DNA of 64,000 bases from Ostrinia nubilalis (GCF_963855985.1 NC_087104.1:13950001-14014000); one strand, 5' to 3'; positions 43,422 through 55,262 are shown, counted from the first letter of the stretch. The notes: generated by a model not told the origin, from the letters alone. A program made the numbers and translations.

Positions 43422-45368
43422 AGCGGCAATCCGTGATTCCGGGATTTTAACGAAAGGAACACCGGCCGACAATCTAGCAAAGCTGCGGTCAAGTTTAAGG
43501 GGAGAGGCCAGAGAGGTCGTCGCGGCTCAACTTTACACTGCAGCAGATCCAGTATTGATAGTGAGAACGCTAGACCAGTACTATGGAAGGCCAGAGCACA
43601 TAATAGATCGTGCGCTGGAAGAGATCAGACATCTGCCGAAACCAGGAGCCGCAGCAATGGATCTCAACAAGTTCGCCATCAAACTCCAGAATATCGTGTC
43701 GATTATTCAAAATATCGATAACAGTGGATATTTGATGAATCCTATGTTGGCGAGGGATGTCATTGAGAAGCTCAATCCTCACACACGGACGAGGTGGTGT
43801 GACTTCGCAGCGGACAGGAAGCGGCCGGGGGAACCAGACATCGTAGCACTATCTCGCTTTCTAATGGAAGAGGCGGACAAAGCGATGATGTACTCCTATA
43901 CGCCGATGGCCTCCAGTTCCGGAACGCAAGCCTCAACTTCGAAGCCGTCAGTGAAGAAAAGTGCGCGAATATATAACGCGAGTGATACGACCGCACGCAA
44001 TGACAATAATGGACAAGTTAGTGACAATAAAAGACAAATAAAGTGCGTGTGTTGTGGTGGAGATCACGTAGTGCCAGACTGTGATCGGTTCAAAGACAAA
44101 AGTGAATCGGATCGGTGGGAACTGATAAAGAAGTGCCGATTGTGTTTCCTGTGCCTAGTGTCCACTCATAGACGGCAAAACTGCAAAGCCAGTGCTTGTG
44201 ATCGTTGTGCTAGACCTCATCACCACCTGCTGCACGCGGACCGGAGAACTACGCCTGTGCAGGAGACCGTCGTGACTGCGACCGCAACTACGGATCGGCA
44301 GGTACTTTTAAAGATGTGTCCGGTGACCCTGCGAGGCCCTCTAGGAGAGATAAGGACCTACGCCCTTCTGGATGAAGGCGCTACGGTCTCGCTGATAGAC
44401 GCTGACCTAGCGAAGTCGCTAACCAAGGGCGGGACGCCGAGACCCATAACTATCAAGGGGGTCAATGCGACAACGAAAGAGGAGGCCAGCCGCGAGGTAC
44501 AGTTAAACATAAAGGGCCGGTTCGAGAATGAGGAGCACGAGCTGGTGTTGAGAACAATAAAGAACTTCGAGCTGACACCTCAGACAGTACCAGGCCGTGT
44601 ATCGAAGTACCCGCACTTAAAGGACATAGAAGGTCTGACCTATGGAAAGGCGAAGCCACAGGTCCTAATAGGGGCCGATCATTGGGACTTGCTCGTGGCC
44701 ACCGACGTGAGACGAGGAGCAAAGCACGAGCCAGCGGCAACTAGGACTCCGCTGGGATGGGTGGTCCATGGGATCCTGCCGTTCAGGATGATAAAGAAGA
44801 ACGGTGGAACGGTGCTCCACATCGTGGACAACCTAGAGAAGATAGTGGCTTGGAATTTTGAAATGGAGGCGCTCGGTGTGGGTGTGAGGAAGGCCACCAA
44901 GCCCGCCGAGGAGAAGGCCGAATCAACGTTTAGAGAGACAGTGCGCAGAACGCCAGACGGGCGCATCGAGGTAGGGTTAACCTGGAAAGAAGGAAATGTT
45001 ACCCTACCTCCAAGCTACAAGGAGGCGCTGAAGAGACTCGTGAACCTCGAACGGCGGATGGACCGGAATCCGACATTTAAATCAAGTTACGAGCTGCAAA
45101 TAAGAAAATTAATAGAGAAAGGATATGTGGAACCCGTGACACGACTAGAAGAAGAAAAGAGGTGGTTCCTTCCGCATTTCGCGACGACAAATTTGAACAA
45201 ACCAGAGAAGATACGCCTGGTTTTTGACGCTGCAGCTCAAAGCGACGGACGCTGCTTAAACGACTATTTACTGGAGGGGCCTAACCGTCTAAAGGACTTA
45301 CCCGGCGTCTTGTACCGCTTCCGAGAGGAAGAAGTGGCAGTTTCCGCTGACATCGCAGAAATGTTCTT
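43378..45368 (+). pseudogene. BEL/Pao Gag-Pol: capsid region, zinc knuckles, protease, start of reverse transcriptase
   Basis: The frame is open from about 43,363 to the transposon insertion. First the Gag core (FSGAATEWLPFRAAIRDS), then knuckles CVCCGGDHVVPDC, CFLCLVSTHRRQNC and CDRCARPHHHLLH (about 44,041-44,230). Next comes the aspartic protease with ALLDEGATVSLID near 44,365 (the DxG-type triad reads DEG). The reverse transcriptase begins RLEEEKRWFLPHF and reaches motif A (VSADIAEMF) exactly where the insertion begins. Translation past 45,368 reads into the transposon and stops at 45,504. Confidence 0.85.
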
Positions 45369-48300
45369 GGGTGAATATCCCAAACACGTTTTTTACGCGG
45401 CGGAGCTGAGAATCGATGGGAGAAATGTAACTAGAGCGATGATTTTTTTTCTGTATATAGTTTATACAGCGTTTTACACGATAGCAAAGTCTTCAGGACA
45501 ATAGGTAGTTATTTTATGTACTAAAAAAATTTTCAAAGACCCAAAATCTAATAGCGGTGGCGCGTCCTAACTCTATTTCTACTCATAAATTGTGTTATTC
45601 CTTCTTTCTCGGGGATTCTAGTAATTTAAAAATAGTATAGCCATAAAATACATTAAATAAGACTTCCAAATGATATGAAAGAAATGTGATAATTCATATT
45701 TTAAGTGTTTTAAATAGCCTTTCAAAACTGTCCCACGAAAAAAAGCAATTACAGTGGCTCAATTTCGACACTCTCTTACTTCTCCAAAGAAGCTTTGAGA
45801 GACGTAGAGATCTTCTTCCCTGCATCACTCAACTGTGTCCTCCTGATCGGGCTATAAAGACTTGCGACTTGTGGTATTGTTTTTCCAGCAGACCCGTAAA
45901 TATTTGTATCAGCGGCACAGGAATACAAAATTTTTCAATTTCGCTGACAAGTGTATGATTGAAAGCTACTTACTTAGATGCTAAACGATTCTTTAACATG
46001 ATTAAAGTTTGGTGTTTTGTTGTATCTGCATACAGAAATTATTGATCAGAATTATAGTTTTCTTTATAATTTGAATTTTGTAACAGTTTTTCAATTCCGG
46101 TGGCGCAATTTCGGTGGCTCCGGTGGCGAATCTATTGCCGGAATTGGTCTTATTGGCTCTGGAGCATTGTACCTAGGTCTACTAAGGTCTCAGTCATAAC
46201 TACAATATCGTCAGTGAATCGAAGTTGTGTGATGTACTCGCCGTATCTTGATACTGAGCTCGGTCTAGCTCAGAAGCTTGAAAACCTCTAAGTGGGAGGT
46301 AGTGAAGACTTTAAGAGATTATGGTGTCTCCAACTCTGAACCCTCGCAGCAATCAGATAAGTTTCGAGTTCTGATCTTGAGGGAGGGCTGATATGATGAA
46401 GTTTTCATACAAATACTTCAGAAGTTGCATGTATCGATAGTCAATTTGACGCCATTAAAGAGACTGTAGCACAGCCCAGGTCTTGACCGAATCGAAGAAG
46501 GTACAAAAAGGCCAATAATAATGACTGATTATAGTCCTCAGTCTTCTGCATAATTTGACGCAGCAATAAATATGTATACGTAGTATTACGAACGTCTTTT
46601 CGAAAATGAGGTTGTCTGGGAGACTGGATGTTGGATAGCGAGAGTGTCATGTTTCAGGAAAAAGCTGCCTCACCTGACTCTGGACCATCGCCAACGTCCA
46701 TTCCATTCCAGTATCTAGCACCACCACCATGTCTTATTTTTTGGTTTATCGACCAATAAACATGGTGGTATTTAAGAGAACATTAGTACTAGCATTCTAT
46801 CTGATTTCATAAGCTCAGTTGTGATTTCATTATCTCCTGGAACATACCTTGTTGGGTTTTAATAGGGCATTCTAATCTCACTCAAGCTAAAGTCTAGGAT
46901 ATCTTCGCTAAAGTGTCGGAATAATCTCGATCTTCAGCCTAATTACTAGTAGTGCTTCTTAATCTCTCCTAGCAGCTTAGGCATTTACCAAAATGGTTCT
47001 GCTACCCTCGTTATTCATGTTGGTATATTCAATTTGGTCCTCGCAAATACATACTTTCGATTTATTACAAAAAATCGTCTCTATAATACACTTTGTATCA
47101 GCGTGAGGACTTGGATAGCTATTTATACATCGATACTAAGCAGAATCTTAAAAACAGATGAGAATAGTCCTGAAACAGCTAAAATTTCCCTAGTCTCGTA
47201 GGTTGCAATCTATTCTGCCACTCGAGATGAAAATTCGTGGGGCTTTGGAACTGGATTGGCACTGGTCGTGGCTTAGGCTTCATCAGTCGACAGCTTTTGA
47301 GCATCTTTTACTCGGCATTCTTCTATTTCGGTGATGACTTCTTCTTCTTCCTCGGTCCCTCACTGATGAGGATCGCAACCGCAGATAGTGTTCCTTCATA
47401 GACTGCGGTCATAAGCTGTATGGTGATCGGAGAATGCAAATGTGATTAAATTGCCTGTTCGTCTAAAAATGATTACTACATTTTGATTTTTGCAGTACTT
47501 TTAGGGTGCAGCTCAGTACGCTTTTACAGTTCTGGCATCTTTTGCTAGGCCTTCTCTCTCTATGAGGCTGGCTGGATTTATTCCTCCGTTTCTTAATTGT
47601 ACTACTTTCATCTAGCTCATTGTCGCTAGGTTTGCATAGTTTTCCGTTAAATTACCCTGTCACAAATATGTAATGTGTTAGTTCAGTAGCTGGTATAGAT
47701 CTAGAAATATCTTCATACTTAATCTCCAGTTCGCATGGTCTTTAGCGAATAATTAGTTGCGTAATTCTGAGTATAGGATAGGTATGATACCATCATGAAA
47801 ACTTGGCTAGCCTGGACCAATATTTTTACTTATGGAAGATAAACCTAACACCAACCAGGGGCAGTTGGTCGCCCTCCCGGGACTAGAGTTGGTTTCTGGG
47901 TTTGAGGGTCATGTATGATGTCTTTGTGATGACTCTAGAATAACGGGGCTGTTGGCGGCTAGAGCCAGAAAGTTTTGGATTTGTTCTCTATGGAGGGATT
48001 TTGCCGTTATCACCATGCTTAACAGGCTGGTTGGTAGTTCCAGTATGGTAGTATAATACCCGGAAAGATGCTGCAGCCCACCCTCCAGTATTTTGATTTC
48101 TTAGTCGGCTATTACGACTCACGTGGGAAGATTTGATGCTTTTTTAGGGTCACAACACAGGCCTGAATATTATTTTTAATTATAAACATCTTTACTGGAT
48201 AATAATACTTAATTGATTACAAATAAATAAGTAATTTGAGACAATCATCCGTAACATTACGAAGTCCGCTGTATAAATAAATTTCGGTGGATTGGTTCTT

Positions 48301-48509
48301 AATTCCGGTGGCTCAAATACAATTTCGGTGGCTCTTGATAATTTCAAATTGACATATCTCGAGAAGTATTAATAATATTTTGATCTCTACCATATCATTG
48401 AATAATACAAGTTATTTACTATTATTTCTGCCACAAAAAAGTTTTGGAAAGTGGAAATTAAAATTCGCCACCGGAATTAGGCAAAAAACGAGTTTGTTGA
48501 TATTCACCC
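45369..48509. mobile_element. 3.1-kb DNA transposon with TCTT target duplication, superfamily unassigned
   Basis: Starts GGGTGAATATCCCAAACACG and ends in the inverse of GGGTGAATATCAACAAACTC; the similarity runs on through CGTTTTTT. TCTT is present at 45365-45368 and 48510-48513. Multiple subterminal CGGTGGC motifs occur near both ends (45553; three near 46098-46130; 48292-48330; inverted at 48464). No transposase of its own was recognised; the middle 2 kb is a decayed RTE fragment. A 4-bp non-TTAA duplication excludes Tc1/mariner, hAT and piggyBac. Confidence 0.75.
46155..48165 (-). pseudogene. Decayed RTE-like LINE inside the DNA transposon
   Basis: Minus strand: GEYITQLRFTDDIVVMTETL (about 46,180-46,245) is the catalytic C motif region of RTE reverse transcriptase with FTDD in place of FADD. 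Upstream minus-strand sequence holds scattered remnants with many stops, for example GPRKKKKSS near 47,340. The plus-strand right end (47,990-48,130: GGGATTTTGCCGTTATCACC, ACGACTCACGTGGGAAG) matches the repeat at 53,819. So at least two LINE-derived pieces were captured. Confidence 0.65.
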
Positions 48510-48513
48510 TCTT

Positions 48514-51235
48514 ACAAGTGCAGGTTCGAAAGGAAGACCGGCCTGCGCTGACTTTCCTGTGGCGGGGGGAGGATCGAACGAACCCGCCACAGCGATATCA
48601 GTTCAAGAGGTTAATATTTGGCGCAAACTGCTCCCCCTTTTTAGCACACAGTGCGCGAGACTATAACGCCGAATCTTTTAGAAAGGAGCACCCCAGAGCA
48701 TATCGGGCCATCACCCACTGTCACTACATGGATGACTATATAGATAGTTTTAAAACAGAAGAAGAGGCGAGTGAAGTCGCTGAAGAAGTCAACTCGGTAC
48801 ACGAAAGAGCGGGTTTCAACCTCAGGTGTTGGAGCAGCAATGCCACAGGAGTGCTAAAAACATTGCCGGTCGAAAAGCTAGCTCGAGAAGAGGATGTCAT
48901 CTTAACAAATAGACCAGAGGCCCCCGACAAAACACTGGGCATGATCTGGCACCCTGCTACAGACCAGATAGGGTTCAACACAAGGATGGCACGGGTGCCA
49001 GCCGAGATCAAGGACGGGATGAAGATACCAACCAAGCGACAAACACTAAGTCTGATAATGTCTCTCTATGACCCACTGGGACTAATTAGTCCGCACATAT
49101 TGACTGGAAGGATTATATTAAAAGATGTGTGGAAGTCAGAAATTGATTGGGACCAAGAACTGGATGCGCCTGAAGCCCAAGAAATAAAGATTTGGCTCGG
49201 CAGGCTCGACCAATTGGCGGAGATTAAAATCCAAAGGAAGTACGATAAATTGCGGGAAACGGAAGAGGGCGAACTACATATGTTTTGCGACGCGAGCGAG
49301 CAGGGTTATGCAGCAGTGGCATACGCGCGCTTCCCAAAGAAGAACGGAGGCGCCGGGGTGAGCCTGCTCGCCTCCAAGGCGAGAGTGTCGCCAAAGAAGA
49401 CCCAGACTATCCCAAGGCTGGAGTTGCAGGCAGCAGTGATCGCAACCAGACTCGCGGTCTCCCTGAAGCGGGAGCATCGATTGCGGTTCAGCCGGACCTT
49501 CTATTGGACCGATTCCAGCACCGTCCTGCATTGGATAAGGAATGGCGCCAAGCTGGAGCGACAGTACGTGCAAGTAAGGTTGGGAGAGATCCAAGAATAC
49601 TCCAAACCCCAAGAATGGCGCTGGGTCCCCACCGAAATGAATGTCGCCGACGAGGCGACCAGGAAGAAACTGGACGGGGAGGTCATAACGACGACTTGGC
49701 TCAACGGTCCCGAGTTTCTGAAAGACCCGGAGGCCTCATGGCCTGAACTGGAGGAGCGAGCGGTGCACACTGCGCAAGAGGAGCCACATGACACCCTCAT
49801 AGACATGAGCAGATTCTCCAGCTATGAGAAACTTGTGAGGACGTTGGCGTATGTATTGCTCTTCATCCAAAGAGTGAAGACGAAGAGCAAAAAAGAACTG
49901 GACGTGCAGCACCTGGAAGGCGCGGAGAAGATCCTAACCATCATGGCGCAACAGGAGAGTTTCCCCAAGGAAGTAAAAGAATTGAGGACTGGGAAGCCGA
50001 TTCAAAAGGAAAGTCGACTATTCGCGTTGGACCCTGCGATGCACGAGGGCATCATCAAGATGAGGGGTCGCATACAAAGAGCAGCAGTCGACGAGGATGT
50101 GAAAAGGCCGATCATCCTAGACAGAAGGCATCAGCTGACGAAGTTGCTGGTGAAACATTACCACGAGCGGGCTCTCCATGCAAACAATGAGAGAGTCGTG
50201 AACGAGTTGCGGCAAAAGTACGCAATACTGGGGCTGAGAACGGCGGTTCGCTCAGCGGCACACTCGTGCCAGCTTTGTCGAATAAGGAAGGCGACACCGC
50301 AGCAGCCAATAACTGGAGACCTACCTGATTCCCGACTGAAAGACTTTCAGCGGGCCTTCACTCACTGCGGAGTGGACTACTTCGGCCCGATGCTGGTGAA
50401 GATCGGGCGCCGTCGAGAGAAGAGGTGGGGTGCACTATTCACGTGCCTCACCACGCGAGCAGTGCACATTGAGTTGGTACCTTCCCTGAGCACCAACTCT
50501 GCAATCATGGCGTTGCGCCGGATGGCGGCGCGACGAGGATGGCCGGCAGTGATCTGGTCCGACAATGGGACCAACTTCAGGGGCGCGGACCAGGAACTGC
50601 GAGCAGCGTTCAAGGAGTGGCTGCCGGAGCTGAAGGATGCGGCTCTCACACAGAGAGTCCGATGGCAGTTCATCCCACCAGGCGCTCCGCACCAGGGCGG
50701 TGCGTGGGAGCGTCTGGTCAGGAGCATCAAGGTGGCATTGGCCGCCACGCTGCGCGAGCGGGTACCGAGCGAAGAGGTACTCGCCACATTGCTGAGTGAG
50801 GCTGAGCATTCAGTCAATTCTCGCCCACTCACCCACGTCTCGGTTGATCCGCGAGATCCCGAGGCCCTCACCCCTAACCACTTTCTGTTGGGGACATCAT
50901 CGGGTCTACCCCTAACGGGCCCGACAAGCGCTGACGAGAAGAGGCTTTGGCGCGCGACGCAAGCGCTTGCCGACGCCTTCTGGAGGAGATGGTTGCGCGA
51001 GTACCTCCCTACCCTGGTACCGCGCGGCCAATCGCAGAACCAGCAGCGACAACTAGCCCCTGGCGACCTTGTGGTCGTTGTGGACCACGCCCTACCCCGA
51101 AACACGTGGCCGCGAGGCGTCGTGGAGCGAGTTTGGCCGGGGCCTGACGGAGCAGTACGAGTGGCGGAGATCCGGACCAAGGGCGGCGTCTTCCGACGCC
51201 CCGTGACTCGGCTCGCCGTGCTGAGGATGGAGTAG
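48514..51235 (+). pseudogene. BEL/Pao Pol: rest of reverse transcriptase, RNase H, integrase
   Basis: The BEL frame resumes after the second TCTT and is open to the stop at 51,235 (906 codons). Reverse transcriptase: FGANCSPFLA and catalytic CHYMDDYID near 48,725. RNase H: MFCDASEQGY, PRLELQAAV, FYWTDSSTVLHW and VADEAT. Integrase: HYHERALHANN with CQLCRIRK (HHCC zinc domain, about 50,155-50,290), then CGVDYFGP, WSDNGTNF and GGAWERLVRS for the D,D,E triad. C-terminal domain from about 50,960 (FWRRWLREYLPTL ... PGDLVVV ... NTWPRGVV), the DUF5641-type end of BEL/Pao Pol. Removing the transposon and one duplication leaves the frame intact. The open sequence before 48,514 belongs to the transposon. 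Confidence 0.9.
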
Positions 51236-51255
51236 GCGGCGCCGGGAGCTTCGCC

Positions 51256-51265
51256 GGGGGGAGAA
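51256..51265 (+). promoter_or_regulatory. Polypurine tract
   Basis: GGGGGGAGAA directly precedes the 3' LTR; plus-strand primer role inferred from position. Confidence 0.75.
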
Positions 51266-51266
51266 C

Positions 51267-52198
51267 TGTTGGGGACGACTCGCCGAGAAGGAGGAAATCG
51301 GCGAAATAGTGGCGCGAACGAGTGCGTACACCGTTGCGCCTAAACTGTAAATGTGTATGTTTTGTATGTTAATTATTGAATATTTAAGGTTTTAACATGT
51401 ATTTGATGGTCTCTGTAATAATATTAAATAGCTTGATATATAATTTATGGAAATAATAACCGTTTATGTAAGTTACGTAAGTAAAGATGGTAAATGATGA
51501 ATAATTCTTTATAAAAGATGTAATTTATTAAGGACTAAGTTAAATTGTAATATATAAGGAAAGACGAAACCTATGTACTACTTTTTACATGAAAATAATA
51601 AAGAGGACACATAATTAAGGAAAACAGATAATTAAGAATAAGAAGATAGGGAATCGCTTAGGAGTGAGCGAGATAGGCATGTGAGCGCTCACGGACGCGT
51701 CTGTCTGAGAGGGAGGGTTTGAAAGAGAGATAGCCTACATTCGGGCATGGCGATTGGTGTAGATTATGGGCGATTGCCGCGACTAAACCCTCGCTCTCAG
51801 ACAAGACATAAGAAGCGCGCCTCGAGCCCAAAGGGTGAGTTCAGTTCCTGAGTTAGTTCGTCAGTTCGCAGTTCGTCAGTTCGTGAATCCAGTCAGTCCA
51901 GTGCAGAGAAATCGGAATAAGTGCGAGTCGAGCTAAGCTCCTCCTAAACGCGACGCGGTTGCCCTATTCGAACGGGCAAAGTGTAGTGTAGTTCTAGACT
52001 TAAGGACAGGACCTACATAGTGTTAAGTGAAGATTTGTGAATTTGTGAAGTGATTAAAGAAGCTATACAGTCCATTGTTTTATTATTTAGAAGCTATCGA
52101 TGAACGGTTGGCGGTTCGAGCTCCGCCGATCAGACCCAGTGCACACACCGACACACCGAGCGGCTACTTCAGATCCCAACAGTGGGCGGTCGTGCACA
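51267..52198 (+). repeat. 3' LTR of the BEL/Pao element
   Basis: 932 bp. Differs from the 5' LTR by CACATAATTAAGG versus CACATATTAATTAAGG (3 bp) and GCGCCTAAAC versus GCGCGTAAAC. No other difference seen by eye. Confidence 0.92.
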
Positions 52199-53045
52199 AT
52201 AGGTATGAATCAACATGATTGTTGTATATTTAGCACAAATCAACAAAATAGGAGTTCAGAGCATCGGTCCAATTTAGCCAACCGGTTCGATAATTTGTAC
52301 CACAGGGTTACTAAATTGGATTTCAATAAATTTCAAGCCTTTAAAAAAATATGGCAAAATATTATACGATACATTCTTAACAAATTAGGTAACGAAAAGG
52401 AACAGTAGTTAATAACATAGACAATCGATATTGTTTTACACGTTATCACGATTTTGAGTAGAAGTTTTGTAGTTCCAATTATCGTAACGCACACTTGTAC
52501 CTAATCTACTTTGCCAGTCTTTTGCTTTCATTTATAGTTAGTCAAACATAACTACGCTATTATAACTTCAAAATATGATTAACTAAGAAAAAAATCAAAA
52601 TCCTTTGGTAAAGTTCCATACAACTTAATGTGGTACAATTTAGCCGACTAGGTTATAGTGCTGTTAAAAAATCGGTAAAAAATATAGCTTATAAATACCG
52701 AAAAATGTTGCAAATAATTGTAATCTACACTAATTTACGCTTTTAAATAATATATTAGAAACACCCTGAGATTAAATTTAACAAAATTACAAACTAAACA
52801 TACATTGTCAAAAGTTACTTGAAAACAATGAAAAAATACTTTTCAAAATAAAACACACGTGTTTGTTGTCACGGCAAAAACCAAATGGCCGATATTAATT
52901 TAATTTAGTTGTGTATCGCTCGCTGAGTGTTGCAATTACAGACATTCAATAAATACTTTACGAAATATGAGGGTGGTACAATTTACCCGGCGGTACAATA
53001 TACCGAACTCTCCCCTAAGTGATTCCATACTTTTGCTCGCGAGTG

Positions 53046-53818
53046 TAGTAATTATTGAAAATGCAGGGACGGCCTCCAAGTTATGAGTACACACCTCTTA
53101 CAGAGCCTCCTCGGTCACTGGCACTGTGCGTGAGTCGCCCCAATCAGAACAAGTCCGCACAGGTATCCGTGTGTCCGCGAGCATTACACCATTAGCACTT
53201 GTTGTTTCTCTCGTACATATTTGTATTGGTTCTGTTATCGAACCAATAAATCGGCGAAGAGAAGATGTATTCGAAATGCTAATAAAAGAGGTGTGTTGAG
53301 GAGAATTCGAAAATCTTAAGTACAGTGACCCGACTCGATGGACCAACGACACTCGTTATTAAGTATAGTCGACAAAGTCTAGATTCTAGATAGAAAAAGC
53401 CGGAGATTGCGATATAAGGCGCAATTGCGTCCATAAGTGGACTGCTTCAAACAAATGATGACCAGGCAAACGGGCAGCATTAAAAAAATAAAGGCTTTTA
53501 CAAAAATATCAAATCATATACCATTGGAATGTAAATGGAATTTCGACACTGCTCCCCAGGTTATGAAATGTTGGTCATTTCCATCATATTAATGTTTAAG
53601 ATGATGAGCGGCAAACGACACCGAGGAAAGCAACAATGTTAAAAATTATACGTAACTACATTTAAAGTGCCAGTGCTAAATACTAGCACGTCATTTTTAT
53701 TCGAGGATGTAGGAGATCTTGGTAGAAACTTGTAGTGTACAACCTAACTAAATGTTATTATAATAATGTCAAGATGCTTCAAAATACATCCAGCACTTTT
53801 TATTTTATTTTAAGTTTC
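53046..53818. other. Unannotated stretch
   Basis: An 84-codon minus frame (53098-53352) has no recognised motif. No element ends found. Confidence 0.35.
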
Positions 53819-54050
53819 ATCATCATTATCACGAACAGCCTTTTACAGTCCACTGCTGGACTATGAGCCTCCTCCACTATAGTGGAGGGTTTTGCCATAA
53901 TCCCCACGCTTGGCAGGCGGGTTGGAGATCGCAGTTCAAAGATTGATATTTTTCAAAGAGCGCTGCCCGTTCTCTGTTTGATTTGTGTAGTCCCTTAGTC
54001 GCTTCTTACGATACCCACGGGAAGAGTAGGGGGTGGTGGTTATTGTATGT
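53819..54050 (-). mobile_element. LINE 3' end, second RTE-like type
   Basis: CATCATCATTATCACGAACA tail region, GTCCACTGCTGGACTATGAG, GTGGAGGGTTTTGCCATAAT, CTTACGATACCCACGGGAAG. Related to the RTE tags by the GTCCACTGCTG block, but the rest is a distinct subfamily, also found at 47,990-48,150. Confidence 0.6.
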
Positions 54051-54424
54051 TTACGATTTTTATATTATTATTACAGTCTAACAAATCATACATCAATCGA
54101 ACTTTGCCCAAAGAAATTGCGTAAGTTATCCGCCTCTAAGAAATTATGGTGCAATTCAGAAAAATACGTTTAAGTACGCCCTTTATCTGATTATCATCAA
54201 TATCTAAAGAATGTTAAGTAGCTTTTGAGTCATCAAACAAACAAACTACTGGTAGACAAGTAGACACAAGATACTGGTTTTGTTCATAAAGTAGTTAAAA
54301 GTAGGAATGACAATGATTTTGTGTACGGCAAATCCAGAGCTGAGACATAACAATAAACATGAAGAAAAAAATCATTTTACTTTTGCAAGTAGGCTTTCAA
54401 AAAGCTTTTTTACACGTCTTAGTC

Positions 54425-54535
54425 ACCACAGCTTCGGGACACATACTCTACCACAGCTTCGGGACAATAAAAGGGCCAGTGCGGAAAAGAAGCAGCGCAA
54501 GAAACTCAGTCACTATTTTCAGCCTCTTTTTCAAG
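54425..54535 (-). mobile_element. Jockey-type LINE 3' UTR
   Basis: CACAGCTTCGGGACAATAAA, GGGCCAGTGCGGAAAAGAAG, CGCAAGAAACTCAGTCACTA. The open frames crossing it are not genes. Confidence 0.6.
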
Positions 54536-54542
54536 GGTAAAC

Positions 54543-54819
54543 TCAAATACAAGTCAGCCGTGATCAGAAACGTCTCAACTACCAGCCATAGACGATCATA
54601 GTGTAGTATTATGATAAGTCTGCAAACAATATTCACCTTTTATCAATTAGTCTGTGTGCTACCAGCTTCAGAGCTTAGAACAGAAAAGATATTAAAAGAA
54701 ACATCAAAAAGCAAATCATAAAGTAAATACAAGTCAGCCGTGATCAGAAACGTCTAAACTACTAACCATATACGATCATAGTGTAGTATTATCATAATTC
54801 TGCAAACAATCCTTCACCT
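54543..54819 (+). repeat. Direct repeat of about 97 bp, period about 177 bp
   Basis: Units at about 54543-54640 and 54720-54819 share AAATACAAGTCAGCCGTGAT, CAGAAACGTCT, ACGATCATAGTGTAGTATTA and TCTGCAAACAAT. They differ at a handful of bases, so the duplication is not brand new. Confidence 0.75.
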
Positions 54820-55060
54820 TATTTTTATGACAATAGAGGTGAAAAGAGTAGGATCACTCAGGATCATTTCAACTGAATTGAGTACCTTCTGTCCTTGAAT
54901 TGAGTACCACTCTATTTACTCACAACTCTGTCCAGTTTTGTTTAAGCTCTTTAAAGTTGAAATTCGATAATTAGTTCTTGGTTTTACTAAAAGACCTGTG
55001 TCGTATTGTTAAAAATCCTAGCGCGCGGTGTCCAGATTTTTGGCCCACCCTTTTACTAAG

Positions 55061-55262
55061 AACGGGACTATTCCCACCTCTCGTTCCCACCACTGCAACT
55101 CCTGTGTAGCCAGGATCTACAGCTTGGCCGCCACAAAAACCCAACCAATGAAGGTCAAGTTTGTCCCGGGGGAAAGTTAAACTGTCATTGGACCCGCAAC
55201 GAAATTAATCAGAAGAACATAGGAGGAGTTCGAAATTAAGGTTCGACTGCCCTCCATTGCAA
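55061..55262 (+). repeat. Dispersed repeat R, near full length
   Basis: CGGGACTATTCCCACCTCTC through AGCCAGGATCTACAGC to TTCGACTGCCCTCCATTGCA. Almost identical to 24265-24480 over this span, hence relatively young. Confidence 0.65.

Larger units (their letters stand above)
41531..52198 (+). mobile_element. BEL/Pao LTR retrotransposon, disrupted by a DNA transposon
   Basis: LTRs of 935 and 932 bp with TGTTGGGG...GTGCACA ends; 5-bp target duplication ATAGG at 41526-41530 and 52199-52203. A tRNA-Tyr primer site, gag, protease, reverse transcriptase, RNase H, integrase and a polypurine tract appear in BEL/Pao order. Two lesions are visible: a frame change in gag near 43,340-43,375 and a 3.1-kb transposon inside reverse transcriptase. 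The LTRs differ by one 3-bp indel and one substitution that I could find, so the insertion is recent. Confidence 0.92.
41407..53015. mobile_element. Inverted-repeat element inserted at TA inside the Tc1 relic
   Basis: Left end AGGGAGAGTCCGCTAATTTG, right end (inverted) GGGGAGAGTTCGGTATATTG, with TA at 41405-41406 and 53016-53017. Subterminal motifs of the type GGTACAATTTA recur between 52270 and 53000. Without the BEL/Pao insertion it is about 0.94 kb. A frame ending at 52408 (including DKFNKF-like basic sequence) is not recognised. Confidence 0.6.
40754..53045 (+). mobile_element. Tc1-like element (outer layer of nest B)
   Basis: Ends CACTCGCGAGCAAAAGTATG, continuing GAATCACTTA, and the exact inverse at 53016-53045, flanked by TA. 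Of this element only 40754-41406 and the last 28-30 bp remain around the inner insertion. It is therefore an internally deleted copy of about 0.68 kb keeping the N-terminal transposase region but not the catalytic core. Confidence 0.75.

Noticed and set aside
45369..45504. C-terminal 45 residues of the upstream BEL/Pao frame
   Set aside because: Read-through into the transposon end, not retroelement protein.
48380..48513. Start of the 951-codon frame as a native N-terminus
   Set aside because: These codons lie in the inserted transposon; BEL/Pao coding resumes only after the second TCTT.
50377..51180. 267-codon minus-strand frame
   Set aside because: Shadow of the BEL/Pao integrase frame; no domain in this orientation.
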